Assembly (NCBI GenBank): GCA_036674765.1
Contig: JARVKI010000021.1
Span: 372,001-436,000 of the forward strand
DNA from: Seiridium cupressi
Lineage: Eukaryota; Ascomycota; Sordariomycetes; Amphisphaeriales; Sporocadaceae
DNA: 64,000 bases
Direction of reading: 5' to 3'
Shown here: piece after piece, positions 12,069-24,095 of the stretch
Layout of the letters: each line of letters opens with the position of its first letter
How positions within the stretch are numbered: the first letter of the stretch is position 1
Translations under genes and position numbers: made by a program
The notes under the pieces: generated by a model
Databases searched by the model: none
What the model was told of the DNA's origin: nothing
The model's input: only the letters and a program-made list of their open reading frames with translations

Positions 12069-12748
12069 TCACATCGTGTACACCGCCCCATCTTCACATA
12101 AGTATAAATCCATGTCGACACCGTCCACTTGCACCCCAGGTGTCGTACCAATGGTGGGATCAAAGTTTAGACCCAGTGGGTGGTGGTATTGAGTAGCTGT
12201 CACAATGTCTTGCTCCGTCTTTAATTTGAGATACTCGGACTGCAGAGTTGAGTATGCCTGGTTAAGGACATCATTCCTCTGCTGGGCCTCGGTGAGTAAG
12301 TCTTCGAGATCCTTGATGCGTTGGTCTTTCCTCTCCCTATATGCCCTTTGGGAAGCGCGGTTCTGAGCCCTTCGACGCTGCATCAAGTAGTCAGCAGCGT
12401 GCTCCATAGACGTCAGGCTACTAGAGGCCACTTACAGACAGAACTGAAGGCGGTGCATTCTTGTATCTGTTCTCACGTTTCCGCTTGGGCTTTTGCGTCG
12501 TTTGTTCGGAGGTCTCGGAAAGGGTCGACTCTCCAGATACGTCCCCGTGTTCAAAGCTGGGATCTATACCCGGGTATGATATGTACTGCGAATAAAGCTG
12601 TCAGATAAAAGCCCAGAAATCAATGTAGCGTTCGCTGTACCGTTGATTCCATTGGACTTGCAGAAGCCGACGATTCCAGCTGAGACTCGGAGTCTTGGTA
12701 CATATATGGATAAGAGTTGGCGGATGACGGGAAATCGTAGTTGTCCAT
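12069..12748 (-). CDS. bZIP transcription factor
   Basis: Exons 12748-12641, 12597-12436 and 12377-12069 join in frame (36+54+102 codons) to give 192 residues. Exon 2 ends with a basic stretch (KPKRKRENRYKNAPPSVLS) and exon 3 opens with RRRAQNRASQRAYRERK, residues 91-107. This contains the bZIP N-x7-R signature (Asn96, Arg104), followed by a leucine zipper (IKDLEDLLTEAQQRNDVL...L...L) to about residue 145. The N-terminus is Ser/Tyr-rich with MDNYDFPSSANSYPYMY. It should bind DNA as a dimer in the nucleus; target genes cannot be told. The KRKRENRYKNAPPSVLS-RRRAQNRAS arrangement is a recurrent form of small Pezizomycotina bZIP proteins related to the AP-1-like group. The C-terminal Cys-rich domain of oxidant-sensing Yap1 proteins is absent. 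The second intron, 12435-12378, falls exactly before the basic region. Confidence 0.9.
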
Positions 12749-15700
12749 TGCGGCACGCCTCTACTTGAGGTCTGGTTCGAATGGTGGGATGTGCAAAAAG
12801 TTGGAAGTTTAGGGATGTTTGCGGCTGTTAGTGTATACGATCGACGCTTAGTGTTGCTTGTGGAGTTTGAGCTGTATGACCATAATAATTGCGGTGTACG
12901 AAATTAGTAGAACAGAGGCGGACGCCTCCAGGTTATATCTTTCACTCTACAATCTGACAATACCCCAGTGAGTCGGAACGAATGCCACCCTTACTGGTTT
13001 TCCCGGTGTTGGAACAATGAAGGGACCCCTGCCTCGGCGTACTTCTTAGCTTGCGTCGAGTCTAAAAGTATCCCGAGGTACCCTGCAGCAGCCCCACTGG
13101 CTCGACTACGTACCTACATTATGATAGCGGTCCATTCAGGTTGCATGGGCTTTGCACAATCTCAACGCTAGGGCTGTGACCAGCTAGGATCTTCTTACCC
13201 GAGAACAAAGGTCCCAGGGTAGAGCTCGGATCTTCATGCATGGGAGCATCAGGTATTGGATCTTGGTAGGTTGAAAGGATTCCCAGTCAACATGGTGTAC
13301 ACTCAAGGAAGAGGGGGCCGGCGAGCGAGGCGCGGCAGGGCGGCTCGAAATTCAAGTCGTCCAAATTTGCCCACTAACTAATTTGTGTTTCCAGCAGCAG
13401 GAAGATGAGAACTGGTACGCAGAGGCTCCTCTCCTCTTGCTAGTGTAATGACGACGCGTTCCTGACCGATCTTAGAAGAGCTCTCGGGTGCCTGATGAAG
13501 TATATCATCTAACTCGGAGTCTACTATAATCGAGAAGAACGAAAACCGAGAAGTCCCGACCACAGATCAAATGCAGTGAAACGAGTCCCATCTCTTTTGA
13601 CAGGCGGTAAGGCGTCTTTTGGTCTGTCTTATAATTTAGGAAGCCACCGAGTAGTGGCACCAAATCTGCCGTACTCTACAAGGGGACACGAGCTTCTGCG
13701 GCAGATAAGACGACAAATGCATATCAGACTAATGTAACCACCATACAACTGACAACGATGCGGACTACCCTAATGTGGAGTCCAAGCCGCATTGACAGTA
13801 AATCAAGAGCTCGGCCATTAAGCTAGAACAATCTATACGTTTAAAGGATTGTATCTTTTCATAGAGAAATGGAATGGTGTAGAACTCTGGCTGGTGGGCA
13901 TGACTCCAGCTTTCATCCTAAGAACAATGGGCGTGTTTATTTTCAGCGCAGAGCCCGAAGCTGCTAATTGAGTCTTTAACGGCGATCGGCCTGGGTTCTG
14001 GGATCCGCCAGCGCCATCCAGTTGACAAAACGAGTCAATAGAATAAATGGCTGGACACAGAGTAAGTTGCGTCCAGCTGTATCCAACAAAGTAATCCTAT
14101 GCCCATCATTTAATTGCTGGCAAAGTTCCTTCAGTTATTTAGGAGTTGGCGAGAGAATCAATTTGGTCCATCCCCAAGTCTGGTAAGGGACTGTCGGAGT
14201 AGCCAAAAGCGGAATTAGATATACCAAGCTTGTGGAAAGGTCAAACCGCCGGCCACTACATACTGAGCGAAAGGCTAACTGTATAACAGTCTAGTTACTC
14301 TACATTCTCAGCAGAATTACCTGCTACCTGCAAGAAGTATGTAGACGACGTGGTAAAACACTATGATGCAGCGGCCAGCATGGCAGGAACCAACCTCGTG
14401 CTTGGCAGCGCTGCAGGCGGCTTGGTCCCCTCGGCTACGTATCACAACTGCCGACTGTCTCTTCTGTGATTTTGCAAAGGTTAAGAATGAAACCGTTGAA
14501 AGTCTAACCAGCGCCGGGAAGCGAGAACCAATGTGCATAAATCGGCGATGGATATCAAACTCTGGAAGGGAGGGTGGAGTGAGCCAGCCCGTTGGAACTG
14601 GTCACAAGCATTGGTACACCTCCGGTAACTTTCGGCATGCAAGCTGGAGCCCAAGCTGTTGGTTGACAAAGCGGGGTATAGTCGAGCGCCTAACTCAGTG
14701 TGCTGTAGCGGCGATTGCACCAGGGACAACACCCCAAGGCCAGCAACAAGACACCTTCCGCATCGTCACAGTCTGTAAGGGCCTCGAACAACACCAAGAC
14801 AAGCTTCTGCTTCAAATGACGTCAAACCATTCTGATGTAGTCCAATCTCCCATCTTGCGGGACCTGTCACCAAGGACGACTGTGGCTATGTTAAGGTACG
14901 TACTCCGTACCCGGCTATGATTTAAGGTTATCTGCCACGGTTTCGACCCTGCTTTACGAAGAGCTATGCAGTATCCCAACATTCTATTAGACAGCATTGG
15001 GTCATCCACCAGTAGCCACCCCTTCAGGTGTAAGCTAGCATAGAAATATCAACGAAGGTTAACAGGGCCAACTCGTGGCACTTGAGGTCCTGCAGCCAAG
15101 GACGTTTGCAGAGCTTCCCACATGGCAGCGCATTACACCAGCCTGTCCGTATAGGCAATCCCGCCCCAGCGCAAGAAGATGCTGACAGACAACCGAGAGA
15201 ACACCTGGACAGACTCTGGGGAACCTCGCGCGAGCCCAACCCGTCTGTGGAATATGACTACCTACCAGAGCAAGTATCCAGCTTGAATAGCCACATTGGG
15301 CAACTCCCCGATCGTAGTAAAGCCAATCAGTGCAGACTTCTATTGAAGGTTCGTGAATATCTCGTTTCGGCAGTGGGAAGAGGCTGTGACAGCCATGATC
15401 AGTAAAATCGTATCACTCCAAGTTCCAAACTCCTTCAGATGACACCGAGGTAACGGGGGCAATTCGCCAAACTGGCCGAGCTCATAAGGCTCCAGGCTCT
15501 TGATACCAAAATTAGGTCCCACGTGCAGGATTCGACTATGGCAGGTCCCTGCAGCATGTCATCGACGACATCAGCTATGGAGTCCGATATGCAGAGGCCG
15601 AATAGCATTGCAAAAAATTCCCCTATGGACTCCATCGATCGCTTGTCCCTCGTCCGTCAATGGGGGGCCCCAGTCATATTCTGGCTTCTGGCACCCTTAC

Positions 15701-18700
15701 CTCCAGCTGCTCCACACCACAGCCTTGCTCGCAGCGATAGACAAAGACAGTAGAGACTTGTCCGTTCTGGGGGTCTGTCTGTTTTACCCTCGTCGAAAGG
15801 GACAATGCACGAGACACACACGGACGTAATTCATGGGCTCACGGGATACATGGTTATTCTTGGGCAAACCCTGTCTTGACTCGGTTTAACAAGACCGAGA
15901 AACAGCCACGACGACGTTTCGCGCATTTCTTCCGTGGTCCATACGAGTGGCCCTGCCACATTATTGGTCAATTGGTGTCAGCCGCAACGAGATAATCGTG
16001 AGAGTTGCCCCCTGGAAGACCAGAAATTACGTTGATGGCGCCAGCCAAAAAGATCTGCTCTCGGGGGCCGCCGAATATAGAAGCAAGGATCAAAAAGGTG
16101 CACGGAACCCAAGCTTCAGAGCCCGAGATGTGGTTGAAGTGCAATTATCATTCCCCTTCTGGAGACTTTGGCCTCGTGGATGACCTCAGCCATCCTGATT
16201 CAGCTGGGTAGGCGGTGCGTGCCGTCCAGATGGGAGCAATCGATGGCCTCAGATCTATAGCGTCGTGCTACCCAGATCTCTCCCGCTCAAGCATCTGCAC
16301 CAGAGTCTAATTTTGACATATGATCCTTGCGTTGCTGATCAATGTACGAGGACCTTGGATTGGCGGGCATTGCCTTTCCAGATCCCCGGTACCCATGAGG
16401 TATGAAAGGCTTTACTATGGTATTATGGGTAATAATTGGCACTGGGACATGTATTTGTGGGCATTTAGTTGGTGGCAGGGGTGATCTGGCGCGTTGATTT
16501 GCTCCAAAATCAGATGTACCTGGCCTGTGCGATGATGACCTTGAGGTGTGCCCTTTTCTTTTTTGCCCGATACCATAGTAATTCCAGCCCCGCACGGATC
16601 AATAGCTGGTAATTGCCAGGCTTGTCGTGATACGATTGCGCAGGGGTACCTTTGACCAGAAATACTGCTGGAGCGATTGCTGAGACTTCTTTCACACGCC
16701 TGTTCGACTAACTACCTGACTTCTACTCGAAACGGTCTGGTGGTCACCCCATAGGAGCCAGAGTAAGGTTCTGACAAGGCAGTGGCGGACACCCATGCCA
16801 CATAAGTAAGCTGACCAATGCCCACCTCAACGGTGGAAGTCTGCAATTTGCAACATAGACTCGGGGGTTTTCAGACTAACTCGTTGATTTGATATCTTGA
16901 TGCGAATATGTAACCCGGCATGTCAGCAGCTCACTCCACCCAGTTGGACGCTGCCAAGCGTGCAAGAGCGTGTATCACAATGTACTTCGAGTAGGTACAC
17001 AATAGAGGAGCATGCAGAGAGTCCTCCGATCGGACTGAAAGAGCCATATGCAGCCCTGTGTAGAAGAGCCAAAGCAAATCACCTGGTAGTCGCAACGGTA
17101 ATCCAGCGATATCAGTGAGAGAAAATCGGGACAGGCGCCTGTGGCTGTGCGGACCTTCCTGTTTGGGCTGGGGATCATACTCGTTGGGTGAAAGACTACG
17201 GGTGAATTCCGAGGGTAGGAATCGTCGTGATGTTTCAACATGACCTGCATTCATCGTACCTGTTCTCCATCAAGGCATGCAAAGAATAAGCGGCAATGCG
17301 GGAAAAAATCTGGTTGAAATTTTTTTTTTCTTTTTTTTTTTTCCAAGGAGATTTTCAGTTGTTTTGCTTCGATCTTCGCCCCATGCCCGAGAGGTGGGGA
17401 TTGCACAATACATGAAGACGGACCACCAGGACCTGGGAAAATTAGGTCGCTTCAACACGGATTAAAATTCAGTAGGGTATGCGACTAAGTCAAGAATACA
17501 TGTATGCACCAGGCACAAGCGACCCAAAGTCCTGACCAGGCATGCTGATCTGGCATCGAAGGGGCCAATACCGCGGCGGCCAGGCGGCTTTATGTCCGCC
17601 CTTCCCCGCCAGCAGGGATTCCTATGGCCCGTCGCGCGACCACTGACCTTCATATAGGTATTCTACCTGACGATACCGGCGGAGAATCTCAAGGTTCTTC
17701 GCAAAACCTAACCTAGTACTTCACAGATAGATATGCGGTCCCCTTCGGCCAGACTTGCGCGCCATTGGTACACATGTGGTCAGCGTAGTGCAGGAGAACG
17801 TCATCCGACTTCTTCAACAATGCATAGGGGAAAAGGCGTCCTTGCTGCCCGGCATTCTCACGGTAAACACCTGCGCATCATGACAAGTCCGTGATCTGCT
17901 GCAAGACCACGTTCCCCTCCTCCTCCCGCGATATTTCCTGCGAATGGACGCCCCTGGATTGGAAAACCCACCGTGGCTGGGGCCGGCGGTTTAAAACCAC
18001 TTCCTCATGATACAAAATACGACCAGGTCGGGATTTCTCGCGAAGAAGGGCCAAGGTTTTCTGGTATCCATGAATTTATAGCTCTGGGTACCTCTCATCC
18101 CCATAGGTTGCTCCATTGTCATCCCATATTATCTCATGTTGCTCTCCCGTCATTCCGCTGACCGCCTGCTAGGATGTTATAGGTACGTTAGTTCTTCTGC
18201 TGCAAGGTAAGAGACTCCTGAAGAGGGTCTTGAAGTTGAAGTGCGAATGACAATGAATCCTTAATGCATATTGATGTCTCTTATGCCAAGGTGGAGCAGA
18301 ACCCAAAACCCCAGAGGTATCCGAAGCAAGTCTTGATCTGCGCCGTAAAGTGGCTTAAGTATATATAAGTAGTGTGAGAATCAACTTATGGAGCTGATGG
18401 TTGTGTTCTTAGCATGCAACGAATATAGCATAATGCTGTGAGATCAGTTCTGAACACGCTATAACCAGCGCTGAATGATCTTCAACCTTGAAAGCTTGAT
18501 AATACACCTATATATATACACACGGAGGACGAATACTAAAAACCTCATCTTCCAATATTAGTCTGTTGGGCGACGCCATTCCCAAAGCTTTTGCGGCTTT
18601 GTTCACGGCTAAAGATTTTGCAGTTCATGGTCTAGACCACATGATGCGGCTGTGTGTGGAATAGATCTGCTGCTGACCTACCGCAGATCATCGTACAGCA

Positions 18701-19057
18701 ATTTTCGCGTCCCTACTTTGTTGTGATATGTTTGTCGGAGCTCACACTGCGGTTTTGATGATACTCAGTTGATGATAATCATGGAGTAACAGCGGCTAGG
18801 TTCTAGTTAGTCTGCTACGATATGGACAGCTTCGAAGAATAGGCTGCGACTATAGAACCGCACTAGGATTTCTGAGCGTTTCCGCATAACATGATCCTAG
18901 TCGTCTTCGTATGCTCTGGGAACTGCAAAGAGCGGAGGGTGTTTGATAATTCTGTGATGTGACTACGATCCTCGATGCTTTGACTTTTTCGATAGTCCAA
19001 TGGCCAACTCTGAGGGCGTCGAATCTTGCATGCTCTGGTCATGGATCCAGAATATGC
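12749..19057. other. 6.3-kb gene-free stretch
   Basis: No gene could be supported on either strand. Frames of up to 185 codons occur (for example 14363-14920, plus) but have Trp/Arg/Ser-rich composition and no motif. Interrupted coding-like fragments lie on the minus strand at about 15400-16250 and on the plus strand at about 17780-18160. A 23-base T-rich run sits at 17320-17342. TATA-like AT-rich sequence is found at 18360-18530. The bases nearest 12749 are the bZIP promoter. Confidence 0.5.
17320..17342. repeat. Poly-T tract
   Basis: Ten T, one C and twelve T in a row within the gene-free stretch. It is a simple-sequence run with no associated element, target-site duplication or coding remnant that I could see. 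Confidence 0.85.
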
Positions 19058-20786
19058 TTAGGGTGATTTTGGCGATATCTTGAGCGAGGTCGCCGCCAAT
19101 CCGTCTTCAGCCTGAGTGACACCTGCCTCAAAGCCTATGCGCCTGCTAAGCCCGAGGCTTTGCTTGAATCGAGCCCTGGCTTCCTCCATATCACCCATCA
19201 TGGCGGCGATCTCCCCCAAATTACACAATGCTACAGCACAAGCTGTGTCGCATTCCTCTGTTCTCTCTTCACCGGTGACCTTTGAACCTATTGCGTGGGC
19301 TTGTAGTGCCCAGGAGCGAGCGCTCGCAAGTAGTGATGCTCTTGTAGGGCGAGCTTGGTTCGTTGGCACACTATCGGCTGCTGTAACTGGTTGTTGTGCC
19401 AAAGATATTGCCAAGTTGTTCACTAGATCGTGTCAGCGATGAACAGAACGAGACCAAAGCATTGCGAATGGAGCCGGGATTATCTACTCACTCAGAACAG
19501 CAGTATGACAACTCTTGGACGGGGACAACGTCAATGCTTGGAGATAAAGCGGAGCAGCTAGGTAATGCTGGTCCTTGGACTCATAATGGTTCGCCAAAGC
19601 TACAATGGTTGTCAGCATTATTCGGAGCACACAAACAAGTTGTTGTTGGAGATATGTACCTTCCAGAGCACCCCCGATTTGTTCTGGCGACATCCATTCT
19701 CCCTCGCCCAGCTTGACGCCTTGGGCTTGTCGTCGTTGAAGCTCCTTCAGGACCGTTTCAACAGCCCATACGAGACGCTCACCCGCGATTTCGCCTTGAA
19801 GCACATGCTCGTCTGCATATAGTTCACCAAGTTTGACGCTGATCCCTACAGACTTGCCAAGTACTCTTGTGCGTTTACCCCATAGGTTTTCTTGGACTGC
19901 ATCGTCCGCGTCAGAGCTCTCATCTTTTCCATCAGTTTTCACGGCTACCGCATTCGTAGACTCGATCAGGTTTCCGTCCTTGTCGATCAAGCCATCGTGG
20001 GCATACTTCTCCATCTTTGCGACCCAAGTCTTGCAGTCTCGAAGAAGGACTTCCAAAACGTCGATTGAGTTCTTGTAACTACCGATTTTCTCCAGCCAAG
20101 CTGCCAATTGAATCTTGATGCCCATGACTCCATCTGAGAAGGGGTCGATGCCGTTTCGGTCGCATTGCTCCAACGCCATCTTGTAGTACTTCAAAGCCAA
20201 TTTCGGATCGGGACTGTAATTGCTGTAGTACAGCGCGCGGCGCATGGATTTTGCAACATCGGGAGGGAACTTGGTGAACTGCTCGGACTGGAAGTAGTTG
20301 AAATAAGTATAGATTACGTAGACGATGATGACGGATAAGCCGGCCAAGCTGCGAGGCGCAGAGATGTTAGAGACGGATCGGGACGCGATGATCAGGGCTC
20401 TTCACCTACAGTGCCAGTGCAATGACAAGCTCCTCGGGACTTTGTCTATAGAGTCTTTGTAGGCTTTGGCCGCGAAATGCGCCGATCAAGGGACGAATGC
20501 TCAAGCTCTGTCGCAGGGCTCGAAGGAGCAGTGCCGAAGACGAGCTTGGAGGCTGTTGCTCTGGGAACTTCTTGCCTCCAGACGACTGATGCCGCGTTTG
20601 TTGGCACCGGAGAAGTACGAGAACCTCTGTAGATCGACAGAGATTCGGCGTCGACTGGTTGGACTGGCGGAAGACACGTGCCTGAGCCAAACCCGGGCGC
20701 TCAAGGTTAGATCTCAAGATGCCATTGAGCGGCCGGATGGCGCAGATGCGTACTGACGACATGTTCAATAACAGGAAGCCATGCAC
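19058..20786 (-). CDS. Mgr3-like mitochondrial TPR protein
   Basis: Exons 20786-20410, 20348-19660, 19599-19492 and 19422-19058 join in frame to about 512 residues. A second ATG at 20762 (MSSVRICAIRPL) would give 504 and a better mitochondrial presequence: Arg-rich, no acids in the first 20. One hydrophobic segment (LLAGLSVIIVYVIYTYFNYF) is split by intron 1. Then comes PPDVAKSMRRALYYSNYSPDPKLALKYY, the start of a TPR array, with further TPR-like helices (ALANHYESKDQHYLAAPLYLQAL, ALCNLGEIAAMMGDMEEARARFKQSL). The layout matches yeast Mgr3, an inner-membrane adaptor that feeds substrates to the i-AAA protease Yme1; animal TTC19 is similar in shape. Intron 3 (60 nt, 19659-19600) has no stop, so its removal rests on splice signals and TPR continuity. 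It is divergent from dap1 across 0.67 kb. Confidence 0.8.
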
Positions 20787-21452
20787 AACATCTGTAGCCC
20801 TAGTTAGAGAAATACAGGGTGCTGTGTGCTGAACTCAAACGTGCCCAAAAGAACACGGGCGGCATGAAACATGGCGATGAATGGCAATGACGAACGGCAC
20901 CGTAATTTTTGAGCTGCAGCTCCCGAGAGCTTGGGGCTTGCCACGACCCACAGCGGCGATTTGGCACCAAACCCGCGACAGGACGGCCCGACATTCGACT
21001 CCATAAAGAAGAGACAGATGCGTATATAGATATACAACACACTTACTTTGTAGTCACCGTATACAAATGAGTGGATCTTGTCCGCCCGTACCTGGAGATT
21101 CATCTTTCGTTATTACTCAAGTTAGATATTTCAACTTATGGGAGAGGCAAGTCGCGAGGTAGTTGCCAAGCCTCGGGCTCACAACGCCCGGCGCGGAAAG
21201 AATCCGCTAAACGGCCTCGGTATGTAGTGATTGCCCCACTGGAATGCACCACCTCATCGCAGCCTCCAAGGGACAATTCGATGCTCATTCGCAGATCTGA
21301 AGCAAGACCATCACGGACGTGAGGACTGAAAAGAGCATTCACCTAACAACCTGCAACATATTGAGCAGGCGCACATTCCGCCCTTGCGAATATCAAGTAC
21401 GAGCCTCCTCTAAGGCCGACACACTTTTGAACCACACAAACTACCCGTCATC
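20787..21452. promoter_or_regulatory. Shared intergenic promoter of the Mgr3-like gene and dap1
   Basis: These 666 bases separate two divergent starts and must hold both promoters. No binding site was assigned with confidence. An AT-rich tatataga stretch lies near 21021-21036. Confidence 0.5.
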
Positions 21453-22277
21453 ATGTCTGGCAAATTCGAGCCCAAGGTCCCAGTCCAGCTGGACGCCCCT
21501 AAGGATGATCCGATCTCCCTCGATGAGCTTGCCAAGGCAGACGGTAAGTACTTGTTCCTTTGCGATGAAGCGTACAGGACCTTCAAACAGCACCGTGCCA
21601 CTTGCACAACCTAGGCATATCGTTCATGTCCGGGTCGTGAAAGTGCAGAACTGTGACTTGCATACTAACATTGACTTGCTGCAGGTACTGATGGCCACAA
21701 GTGCTATGTCGCAATCAAGGTGTGTAACTTCACTTAAGCTCCACCAAATCAAGATCTGTGGCCCCAGGGCCGTTAGATATTTTACAAGCTTACACCTTGA
21801 GCCAATGTGGATTAACAAAGTGGCTGACGCTCTCTTTTTCCTCAGGGCAAAGTATATGATGTGACTGGCAACAAGGCATATCAGCCCGGAGGATCGTACC
21901 ACGGTGAGTAATTTCAATGTCCTGGGTCCGTCCCGTCTTCCGTCACCTCCTGGAGACACAGGGTTCCAAAACTCGGATGAGCTTAAGCGATTTCGTCTCA
22001 TGATTGCGACCGGACAGCGGGCATCGACCGCTCCTGGAGCCCACCCTGACACAAAACCCTGCTAAGCTACTGCATGTTTGCTGACAATCATGCAGTCTTC
22101 GCTGGTAAGGATGCCTCGAGGGCTCTCGGCAAGACGTCGACCAAGACAGAGGACGTGTCATCAGAGTGGAAGGACCTTGACGACAAAGAACAGGGAACTC
22201 TCAACGACTGGGTGACTTTTTTCTCCAAGAGATACAACATTGTCGGAGTTGTCGAAGGGGCTACCAACACGGAATGA
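21453..22277 (+). CDS. dap1: Dap1-type haem-binding protein (MAPR, cytochrome b5-like fold)
   Basis: Four exons (21453-21543, 21685-21719, 21846-21903, 22096-22277; 366 nt) give 121 residues. The protein is one cytochrome-b5-like haem/steroid-binding domain: PISLDELAKADG, then CYVAIKGKVYDVTGN, the AYQPGGSYHVFAGKDASRAL core and the DWVTFFSKRYNIVG end. In the membrane-associated progesterone receptor family the Tyr residues of the KVYDV and PGGSY regions contribute to haem coordination; both are present. Dap1 in yeasts supports the cytochrome P450 step (Erg11) of ergosterol synthesis and drug tolerance. The sequence shows the family; the pathway role is inferred. There is no N-terminal membrane segment, unlike the animal members, as is common in short fungal forms. 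All junctions are GT-AG. Confidence 0.92.
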
Positions 22278-23828
22278 ACAACTCGAACCTCTCCGGAGTT
22301 GACGTCGGCCTAGTATGTTACAACAGGACGATAGGGTACATCGAATCCCAGGCAACTCTGAACCGCTCGTGTTATTGTAGAGAACATGTTGCGGACAGAT
22401 ACCGACCACAATGTTAACTACTACTCCTCTGGCAGGAACCCTCTTGTTCCACTTGGGCACTGACATCTCCGACCGCAGTGATACCATCCAAAAATCCTGC
22501 AGCAAATAGGTCTCTCCAGCTTGAAGTGATATGATATTATTTTACTGCTTACCCCGACGTGTCACGACGCTTCTCCTAGAATACACAGTCTGTTGACTCA
22601 TTTGATCAATTATTCTCCGCATAATGGGCTGGAGAGCTTGGTCTAGACATTTGTGATTCCTGCCTCCACTTTTATGCTGCAGGCCTTGACCGGGCATCAG
22701 ACGATCCCGATTCTTCCGATCCTTCTTCCCATCTCAACGTATAGCTACAGCTGTTCAATATGGCCCCAAGGACTCCAACCAAGGTATGCAATTAATCCTT
22801 TTCTCAGCCAAGCTTTAGATCCAAAATCAGTGTTTACGTGAGGAGATCACATATCTGCGAGAAGACGGATAATTGTCTCTTTGGCACCATTGTGCTTGCA
22901 GTTGTTGTGTTTGCGGCATAGAAAGTCGACCAACCTCATGTTAAACTGGGAAACATCGCACCACTGATGTCAAACTTTGTGGCTCGATGCTATGACGGAT
23001 ACACTAAGACCGTTTGGCGAGAACTATCAAGGAGAAACATGCCCTGTTATCCAGCAGGTGTTGTGTTACTGGACCTAGAGTAAACCTCCGAACGCACGTT
23101 CGTCAAGTCCCGCACATGCTGCCACGATCGGCTTGTGCTTCGTATGCACGTGATGACCACGCCGTGAGTGGTCTACCAGAAAAGACCAGGGGCTTTTAAA
23201 CGTCGTCGTAATACCTTGATGGGCCACAATTGCTGCACGTACCACATCAATGACAGACCTCGTTGCCGATACTTCCAGGGATGAAACATTGGATGCTCAG
23301 ACCCCAGATCGACATTTGTCCCAAACGTCGTCTTTTGGCCCAATGCTTCGCGTTATCATTTTATTCTTATGCAAATTTTCTAGTTTGTGTACCAGCCCCA
23401 TTCATTCGAACTTTTCACCGTTATCGCGGAATCTTCAACTACTCAATTGTTCTATATACTTTACCTATGCTCCTAACAGCTGACTTGATGACATATGCAT
23501 ACATTGGTGATGTTGTTTAACAAACAAATCTTGCGTAACGTACTGTTACGCCCTGAGTTTGTGACGTGTATAGAAACCTCTATTACCTTGCTCTAGATTA
23601 AAGTTCCATTGATATGATCCTATTTCCAAGCGCTTTTCTTATCATGTGAAAGACTAACTATGTTTCTGAAACTTGACATCCCTCCTAGCTTGGTCTAAAT
23701 GGCAAATGGCGTAGACTATCTGATAAGGCAACTACCTTGATAATTGACCCTTGGCCAGCACGGATACCTCGAGGCTCTTGTCCGTGGTTTGGGTTCGCTC
23801 CGGTCGACCCAAGCTTGAGATTTGACGA
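22278..23828. other. Gene-free stretch after dap1
   Basis: The 3' flank of dap1 and of the small Cys/His-rich gene, which converge here. Only short frames without recognisable motifs were seen. Confidence 0.5.
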
Positions 23829-24095
23829 TCAGCGTCTACGTCGGCGTGACTGCTGCTGCTGTATGTATGTGGACGCTCCCCCGGAAGATTGCCGAATCGT
23901 CCTGTTCCTGGTATCGAATCGATATCCATTCGAAATACAGGGTTCGCAGAGCTGTCCCTCCTGCCTCCATGAATCTCGCAAGACCTTGACGCTAAGACAT
24001 TCGTGGTTGGGATCGTTGCGGGCGAAGTGGCAGTAAGACTTGAGGCGCATGGCGGAGTGACCGCACTCGAATAGAAACTCTTCCCAGTCGCACAT
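23829..24095 (-). CDS. Small Cys/His-rich conserved fungal protein
   Basis: An uninterrupted 88-codon frame starts MCDWEEFLFECGHSAMRLKS. Residues 2-52 hold a spaced set of possible metal ligands: Cys2, Cys11-x-His13, Cys22-His23, His30-x-Cys32 and Cys49-x2-Cys52. They are embedded in SYCHFARNDPNHEC and GQLCEPCIS, and the tail is Gln/Arg-rich (IQQQQSRRRRR). I recognise the CGH...YCHxARxDPxHxC pattern from short uncharacterised proteins of Pezizomycotina; no function is known to me. Zinc binding is inferred from ligand spacing. The gene stands alone, convergent with dap1 over 1.5 kb. The last third is not conserved in my recollection and may differ if a 3' intron exists. Confidence 0.68.
   Translation of the reverse strand: MCDWEEFLFECGHSAMRLKSYCHFARNDPNHECLSVKVLRDSWRQEGQLCEPCISNGYRFDTRNRTIRQSSGGASTYIQQQQSRRRRR

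Noticed and set aside
14363..14920. Plus-strand open frame of 185 codons
   Set aside because: No domain, odd composition (many Trp, Gln, Arg), opposite-strand frames equally open.
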